From contig JAJYOG010000003.1 of assembly GCA_021785935.1 (NCBI GenBank), forward strand, positions 76,829 to 140,828: a DNA stretch of 64,000 nt, in the 5' to 3' direction. Below, piece by piece: positions 58,889 to 64,000 of the stretch; within the stretch, counting starts at the first letter, position 1; each line of letters opens with the position of its first letter. The translations under genes were made by a program, and so were the position numbers. The notes beneath the pieces are model-generated. The model did not search any database, was not told the origin of the DNA, and saw nothing but the letters and a program-made list of their open reading frames with translations. Source of the stretch: Actinomycetes bacterium. Lineage in GTDB: Bacteria > Actinomycetota > Thermoleophilia > BMS3ABIN01.

Positions 58889-61684
58889 GTGGCAATGGAC
58901 CTCAGCCGAGCCACCCAAGACGCCCACGACCTCGCACATCCGCAGGTAATCTCCCTTCTCGGCTCCGATGCCGAATACGGCCTGGACCATGGCGACGCCG
59001 ATGAACGCCTTCGGCGCCTGGGCCTCAACCAGCTGCCTTCGGCGCCGCGCACCAGCAGGCTTCAGCTACTCGCCGGCCAGTTCCGCAGTGTGTTTATTAT
59101 CGTACTCCTGCTCGCCGCCGTCCTTAACCTGGTCATCTGGCTTTCGGAAAGGGAAACAACCCTTCCTTATGACACCATCGTTATTCTCGCCATCGTCCTG
59201 GCCAACGCCGCGATCGGCTTTATCCAGGAAAATACCGCCGAAAAAAGCCTGGAGAAACTGAAGGAGCTTAGCAGCCCGCAGGCTACCGTGATCCGCGGCG
59301 GTTCCCGGCAGCGTATCAATTCACTCGGACTTGTCATGGGAGACATCATGGTCCTTGCCGCCGGCGACAGGATTTCAGCGGATGCGCGCTTGATCGCGGT
59401 CAACAACCTTGAAGTCGATGAAAGCACCCTCACCGGGGAAAGCTCTACCGTACTGAAGATGATCGAGCCTCTGGAAGCAGATTTACCGCTGGCCGACCGT
59501 ACCAACATGATCTATGCCGGTGCGACCATTACCGCCGGCCGCGGCAGGGCAATCGTTACTGCCACCGGCAAAGATACCGAGATCGGCAAGATCGCCACCC
59601 TGATTCAATCCGCTCCCGGCCGTAAAACACCGCTTAAAGAGAACCTGGACCGTCTGGCGAACCGGCTGGCGTTGATAATTTTAGTCGCCAGTGCCATTGT
59701 CTCTGTGGCTGGTTTGCTGGTTTCTGGAAACACCGACTGGCAAAACATTCTCAACTTGCTGCTTTTCGGCGTAGCGCTGGCGGTGGCCGCGATACCCGAA
59801 GGCCTGCCGGCGGTTGTCACGGGCGCGCTGGCGCTGGGCACCAAGCGAATGGCGAAGCGCAAGGCGGTTATCCGCAAACTGCCCGCAGTGGAGACGTTGG
59901 GCAGCACCACGGCGATCTGTTCCGACAAGACCGGGACACTGACTGTCGGCGAAATGACGGTGCGGGAGATAATCATGCCCGGGGGCGCCGTCACCCTGGG
60001 TGGCGCGGGCTACCGGCCCGAGGGAGAGATCGAAGGTTCCGGTGAGGCACGCAATACGGCCGTGATCCTGGCGATGAGCGCCGTTCTCTGTAACGATGCG
60101 GTGATCCATGAAGGCTCCCGAGGCCGTTGGTCAGCCGTGGGATCCCCTACTGAAGCGGCCCTGATAACCATGGCGCTTAAGCTGGGGCTGGACGTTGCCC
60201 ACCTCCGCCAGCAGTATGAACGGCTGGCCGAAGAACCGTTCTCGTCACAGATGAAGAAGATGGCGGTGGCTGTAAGCTCAGGCGGCGGCGGCGCCGTCCT
60301 CCATTGCAAAGGTGCGCCGGAACGAATCCTGGATCTCTGCGGCAGCTCATTGAAATCAGGGCGGTTCGAGCCGCTATCCGACCTGGATCGTCAGCAATGG
60401 CTTGATGCCGCCGCCGGCATGGCGGCCAGGTCCCTGAGGCCGCTGGCGATTGCCTCCAGGCAGGTAGACAGGGAGTCATGCTCGGACATGGAGGCGTGTG
60501 AGCAGGATCTGGTGCTGCTGGGCCTTGTCGGTATTTACGATCCACCCCGCCCCGAAGCAGCCGCCGCGATCAGGGAATGCCGGCAGGCCGGCATCCAGGT
60601 ATTCATGATCACCGGCGACCATCTGGCAACCGCGAGTTCGATAGCGAAAGAGCTGGGGATCGAGGGCAAGTCTGTTTCCGGTCCGGAGCTGGACCTCACC
60701 ACCGGTCCGGAGCTGGAGAAGATGGTGGAAAATACACGCATTTACGCGCGGGTCTCCCCGGGTCACAAGGTGCGGATCGTAGCCGCGCTGCAGAGAAGGG
60801 GCCATCAGGTGGCCGTCACCGGCGACGGCATCAACGATGCTCCCGCGCTCAAGCAGGCCGATATCGGCATCGCCATGGGTTACGCCGGTACGGATGTGGC
60901 CAGAGAAGCGGCCGATATGGTTTTGCTGGATGACAACTTCGCGACCATCGTCGCCGCGATCGAAGAGGGCCGGTGTATTTTTACCAACATCAGAAAATTC
61001 CTCGGCTTCCTGCTTTCCTGTAACACCGGCCTGGTCATTACTCTTTTCCTGAGCGTGATCTTTGCACCACAACTAGGGCTTCTTAACAACGGACGCCTGT
61101 TACTGCCGCTCTTGGCCGTCCAGATACTCTGGATCAATCTTGTCACCAACGGCCCACCGGCTTTGGCGCTGGGCGTCGATCCCCGGGAGCCGGATGCCAT
61201 GCTGGCGCCGCCTCGTCCACGGGATGAATCCGTAGTCAACAGCCGGGTGTTTAAATTAATATTTGTTGTGGGTCTGGTCTCCGGGATCGGAGGGCTCCTA
61301 ATCCTGGACGCTTACTTCCCGGGGGGATTTACAACATTTCGGGGACATGTAGGCATCGATTATGCGCGGACGATGGCTTTCGTGGTGCTGACCCTCTTTC
61401 AGTTGATGGACAGCCTCAACTTCCGCGACCTGCGACGCAGCATCCTGAACAGAAAACTGTTCGGCAACCCCTGGTTGTTGGGTGCGCTGGCGCTCTCCTC
61501 ACTGCTAATGATCGCGGTCGTTCACGTGCGGCCGCTGCAGGTTGCCTTTCACACCCAGGCACTCGAGCCAGTCGACTGGCTGATAGCTGTGGCGGCCTCT
61601 AGCCTCGTTATCTGGGCGGTGGAGCTGTTCAAGCTCGTCTTCCGCTTGGGTAACTGGGCCGCCAGCAAAGTGCCGCTGCGCTAG
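58889..61684 (+). CDS. P-type cation ATPase (P2, SERCA/PMR1-like)
   Basis: The 931-residue pump has an N-terminal cation-ATPase segment, the A domain [10 protein letters not shown], and the phosphorylation site CSDKTGTLT. The KGAPERIL nucleotide-binding loop and [22 protein letters not shown] follow. The helix-4 motif [12 protein letters not shown] agrees with P2A-type Ca2+ or Mn2+ pumps. Ten membrane helices are expected. The GTG at 58889 or the ATG at 58895 could start it. Calcium is the likely ion, inferred from family type. Confidence 0.92.
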   Translation: MAMDLSRATQDAHDLAHPQVISLLGSDAEYGLDHGDADERLRRLGLNQLPSAPRTSRLQLLAGQFRSVFIIVLLLAAVLNLVIWLSERETTLPYDTIVILAIVLANAAIGFIQENTAEKSLEKLKELSSPQATVIRGGSRQRINSLGLVMGDIMVLAAGDRISADARLIAVNNLEVDESTLTGESSTVLKMIEPLEADLPLADRTNMIYAGATITAGRGRAIVTATGKDTEIGKIATLIQSAPGRKTPLKENLDRLANRLALIILVASAIVSVAGLLVSGNTDWQNILNLLLFGVALAVAAIPEGLPAVVTGALALGTKRMAKRKAVIRKLPAVETLGSTTAICSDKTGTLTVGEMTVREIIMPGGAVTLGGAGYRPEGEIEGSGEARNTAVILAMSAVLCNDAVIHEGSRGRWSAVGSPTEAALITMALKLGLDVAHLRQQYERLAEEPFSSQMKKMAVAVSSGGGGAVLHCKGAPERILDLCGSSLKSGRFEPLSDLDRQQWLDAAAGMAARSLRPLAIASRQVDRESCSDMEACEQDLVLLGLVGIYDPPRPEAAAAIRECRQAGIQVFMITGDHLATASSIAKELGIEGKSVSGPELDLTTGPELEKMVENTRIYARVSPGHKVRIVAALQRRGHQVAVTGDGINDAPALKQADIGIAMGYAGTDVAREAADMVLLDDNFATIVAAIEEGRCIFTNIRKFLGFLLSCNTGLVITLFLSVIFAPQLGLLNNGRLLLPLLAVQILWINLVTNGPPALALGVDPREPDAMLAPPRPRDESVVNSRVFKLIFVVGLVSGIGGLLILDAYFPGGFTTFRGHVGIDYARTMAFVVLTLFQLMDSLNFRDLRRSILNRKLFGNPWLLGALALSSLLMIAVVHVRPLQVAFHTQALEPVDWLIAVAASSLVIWAVELFKLVFRLGNWAASKVPLR

Positions 61685-61707
61685 ATTGGCTGCGGTAGAA
61701 TAAGCGT

Positions 61708-63960
61708 ATGCTCCGACTCTCACCGGAAAAATATTCTCAGATTACGGCGGTCAGCCACCAGGCGCGTCGCAGCGGCGATATCGAACCGGTGCCCGGGCCG
61801 GTGGCTGCCAGTGTACGCGAGGCTCTGGCGCGCACCGGTATCGATCATCTCTACAGCCACCAGGCGCGGACGTTCGAGCTGGCCCGGGCCGGTAAAAATG
61901 TGGTGGTAACCACAGCCAGCGCCTCGGGCAAGTCGCTCTGCTTCAACCTGCCGGTCCTGAACGCGCTGGCTGAGAGCGACAAACACCGGGCACTTTATCT
62001 ATATCCCACCAAGGCGCTCACCCAGGATCAGATTCGCAAGCTGCAGGCATTGAAACTGCCGTTCGTACGTCCCGGTGTTTACGACGGCGACACCCCATCG
62101 GATCACCGCCCTCAGATAAAACGCCGCAGTAACATCATCCTGACCAATCCGGACATGCTGCATGTGGGCATCATGCCACACCGTGACTCCTGGCAGGATT
62201 TCTTCTTCAACCTCAAGTACGTGGTTATCGACGAGGCTCATATTTACCGTGGCGTCTTCGGCTCGCACATGGCCAACGTCATCAGGCGGCTGAGACGCAT
62301 TTGCGCAATATACGGCAGCAGCCCAATATTTCTCTTGACGACAGCGACTATTGCTAACCCCGGCGAGCTGGCAGCATCGCTCGCCGGACTCGATTTCGAG
62401 ATAGTGGACCGGGACGGATCGCCGCGCGGCGAACGGCAGATCGTCTTCTGGAATCCCCCATTCATCGACGAAGCCCTCGGCATCCGCAAAAGTGTTTTTA
62501 CCGAGGCGGCCAATCTTTTCGCCGATCTGTTGGTCCGCCGCGTGCGCGCCATCGTTTTCACCCGTACCCGCAAGGGCACCGAGCTGGTCTACAATTACAC
62601 GATCCGGCGGCTGGACGAGATCGAACCGTCACTCGTTAAGTCGATTTCACCCTATCGCGGCGGTTATACCCCCGGGCAGCGGCGGGAGATCGAGGAAGGG
62701 CTTTTCAGCGGCCGGCTGCTGGGTGCCGTCTCCACCAATGCCCTTGAGCTTGGCATCGACGTTGGCGGCATCGACGCCGTCATCTCGGCTACCTTCCCGG
62801 GCACCGTCGCCAGCCTCCGACAACAATGGGGGCGGGCGGGACGCAGCGCTGAGCCCAGCCTGGCGGTCTACATCGCCGGTCAGGACGCCCTTGACCAGTT
62901 CTTCATGGCTCATCCCGGCGAACTCCTGGAGCGCGATGCCGAGTCGGCCATCCTCGATTTTCAGAACGAACAGATCTTCGCCGGCCATCTGGAGGCCGCG
63001 GCTTTTGAAGCGCCGCTGGCGCCTGGAGACGAGCAGTTCTTTGGCCCGGCTCTGGGGCCGGCCCTGGAAACACTGGAAAAGCGAGAGCGGCTGCGCAAAA
63101 GGAATGATTCGTATATTCTGGCGCGGCCGGAGTTCCCCGCGGCGCGCGTGCACCTGCGTTCGTCCTCGGCCGATTCCTTCACCATTGTCGTCGAGGCAAC
63201 CGGCGCCGTTCTGGGGCAGGTCGAGGCCGAGCGCGCTTTTGTCTTTGTCCATCCTGGCGCCATCTATATGCATCTGGGCGAAACCTGGCAGGTAAACAGA
63301 CTCAACCTTGAGAACCGGGTGGCGCTGGTCAGATCGACGATCGCCGACTATTACACCCAGCCCAAGAAGGAGACGTCAATCGAGGTCAAGGAACGCCTGA
63401 TGATGCGCTCCGCCTGCGGCGTCGAGCTTTCTTTTGGCAAGGTGCTGGCCACTGAGCATGTTATCGCTTTCCAAAAAAAGCAGCTTTCCGACAACCAGGT
63501 GTTGGAGATCGTCGAGCTGGAGCTGCCGGAACAGAGCTTTTATACGGAAGGGCTTTGGTTCGTCCTGCCCGATGCGCTTACAGAAAAGGTGGAGCCGCCC
63601 AATTTGCTCGGCGCCCTGCATGCGGCCGAACACGGGCTTATCGCCCTCTTGCCGCTTCTGGCCATGTGTGACCGCCAAGACATCGGTGGCCTTTCAACCG
63701 CGATGCACTGGCAGCTGGGCGGACCCAGCATCTTCGTTTACGACGGCCACCCCGGCGGCATCGGAATCACCCGTAAGGGATTCACGGATTTCGAGGAGCT
63801 GGTTAAAAATACGATAGATCTTATCGCAGCCTGCCGCTGCCAGGCAGGCTGCCCCTCTTGCATCCAGTCGCCGAAATGTGGGAACCTGAACGAGCCGCTC
63901 AGCAAGGCCGGCGCCCTGGAAATTCTAAGAAGCATGAAAAATCAGTCTTCCGGGGAATGA
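61708..63960 (+). CDS. MrfA-like DEAD/DEAH helicase with DUF1998
   Basis: The 750-residue SF2 helicase has Walker A VTTASASGKSLCFNLP, DEAH box VVIDEAHIYRG, motif III TTATI and motif VI QQWGRAGRS. The C-terminal DUF1998 region carries the cysteine set CRCQAGCPSCIQSPKC. MrfA in Bacillus removes mitomycin-type adducts with MrfB. No mrfB is visible after it, as the window ends 40 nt past the stop. Full length is present. Confidence 0.92.
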   Translation: MLRLSPEKYSQITAVSHQARRSGDIEPVPGPVAASVREALARTGIDHLYSHQARTFELARAGKNVVVTTASASGKSLCFNLPVLNALAESDKHRALYLYPTKALTQDQIRKLQALKLPFVRPGVYDGDTPSDHRPQIKRRSNIILTNPDMLHVGIMPHRDSWQDFFFNLKYVVIDEAHIYRGVFGSHMANVIRRLRRICAIYGSSPIFLLTTATIANPGELAASLAGLDFEIVDRDGSPRGERQIVFWNPPFIDEALGIRKSVFTEAANLFADLLVRRVRAIVFTRTRKGTELVYNYTIRRLDEIEPSLVKSISPYRGGYTPGQRREIEEGLFSGRLLGAVSTNALELGIDVGGIDAVISATFPGTVASLRQQWGRAGRSAEPSLAVYIAGQDALDQFFMAHPGELLERDAESAILDFQNEQIFAGHLEAAAFEAPLAPGDEQFFGPALGPALETLEKRERLRKRNDSYILARPEFPAARVHLRSSSADSFTIVVEATGAVLGQVEAERAFVFVHPGAIYMHLGETWQVNRLNLENRVALVRSTIADYYTQPKKETSIEVKERLMMRSACGVELSFGKVLATEHVIAFQKKQLSDNQVLEIVELELPEQSFYTEGLWFVLPDALTEKVEPPNLLGALHAAEHGLIALLPLLAMCDRQDIGGLSTAMHWQLGGPSIFVYDGHPGGIGITRKGFTDFEELVKNTIDLIAACRCQAGCPSCIQSPKCGNLNEPLSKAGALEILRSMKNQSSGE

Positions 63961-64000
63961 TCAGCGTAGAGACCCGCGAATCCCGAAGTGAAAATAACTG

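Noticed and set aside
1..64000. CRISPR array or complete prophage
   Set aside because: No regularly spaced repeat series is visible, and no capsid, terminase, portal or integrase gene is present.

Overview
The window comes from a GC-rich, largely anaerobic bacterium. A deep-branching Actinomycetota lineage is my best inference. It rests on a WYL-domain regulator of the PafB/PafC type, a PIG-V-type mannosyltransferase, a DUF1998 helicase and SpoIIM. Anaerobic metabolism is indicated by a four-subunit 2-oxoacid:ferredoxin oxidoreductase and by a complete selenocysteine insertion set (selA, selB, tRNA-Sec). No rRNA, CRISPR array or intact transposase is visible.

Layout. 1-2600: end of a WYL regulator and a secreted beta-propeller protein. 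2600-6320: a compact minus-strand RiPP-like locus (HprK-like kinase, PqqD-like RRE, radical SAM/SPASM enzyme, two near-identical Cys-rich peptides, an S24/S26 peptidase). 6420-9570: porCDAB behind a structured leader. 9570-14210: an AT-richer accessory stretch with four toxin-antitoxin-type modules or ATPases (MntA/HepT, BrnT/BrnA, a DUF4143 ATPase, RelE/Phd) and a decayed duplicate of the porB 3' end. 14900-16970: a secreted beta-helix protein plus a small peptide. 17145-21260: lysC-asd, a tautomerase, trxA, trxB. 21420-23800: a second small peptide, an exported rhodanese and an ArsR regulator. 23870-36170: housekeeping and envelope genes (DedA, MBL hydrolase, YhaM-like nuclease, two membrane glycosyltransferases, VapBC, TrpB2, a large membrane-anchored secreted protein, OtsB). 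36110-43370: LmbE deacetylase, PHP-GT4 fusion, selA, selB. 43380-46200: a DUF4143 ATPase, tRNA-Sec, and a small islet bounded by a second copy of the tRNA-Sec 3' half. 46200-52700: accessory genes and several broken genes (a decayed radical SAM/SPASM gene, a small membrane gene with an in-frame TGA, a frameshifted lipoprotein) plus gadB. 52700-64000: ZIP and SulP transporters, SpoIIM, a TolB-like lipoprotein, a P-type ATPase and an MrfA-like helicase.

The most interesting pattern is distributed. Three secreted proteins (926-2593, 14911-16650, 21727-23100) share a C-terminal module with a YA(F/Y)W...LS...NN...AYN signature. Each lies close to one or two short Cys-containing peptides whose N-terminal part carries YxxPxL. 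This is the core of the leader motif that PqqD-like RRE domains recognise in lasso and related RiPP systems. Two of the peptides match each other almost throughout (YxKPxLVKHDNL...T, then WQCSVAVPGW and SGPHS), although their genes lie about 5 kb apart on opposite strands. I infer a multi-locus peptide-modification system with one set of enzymes at 2.6-6.3 kb serving four precursors, each associated with an exported YAFW-module protein.
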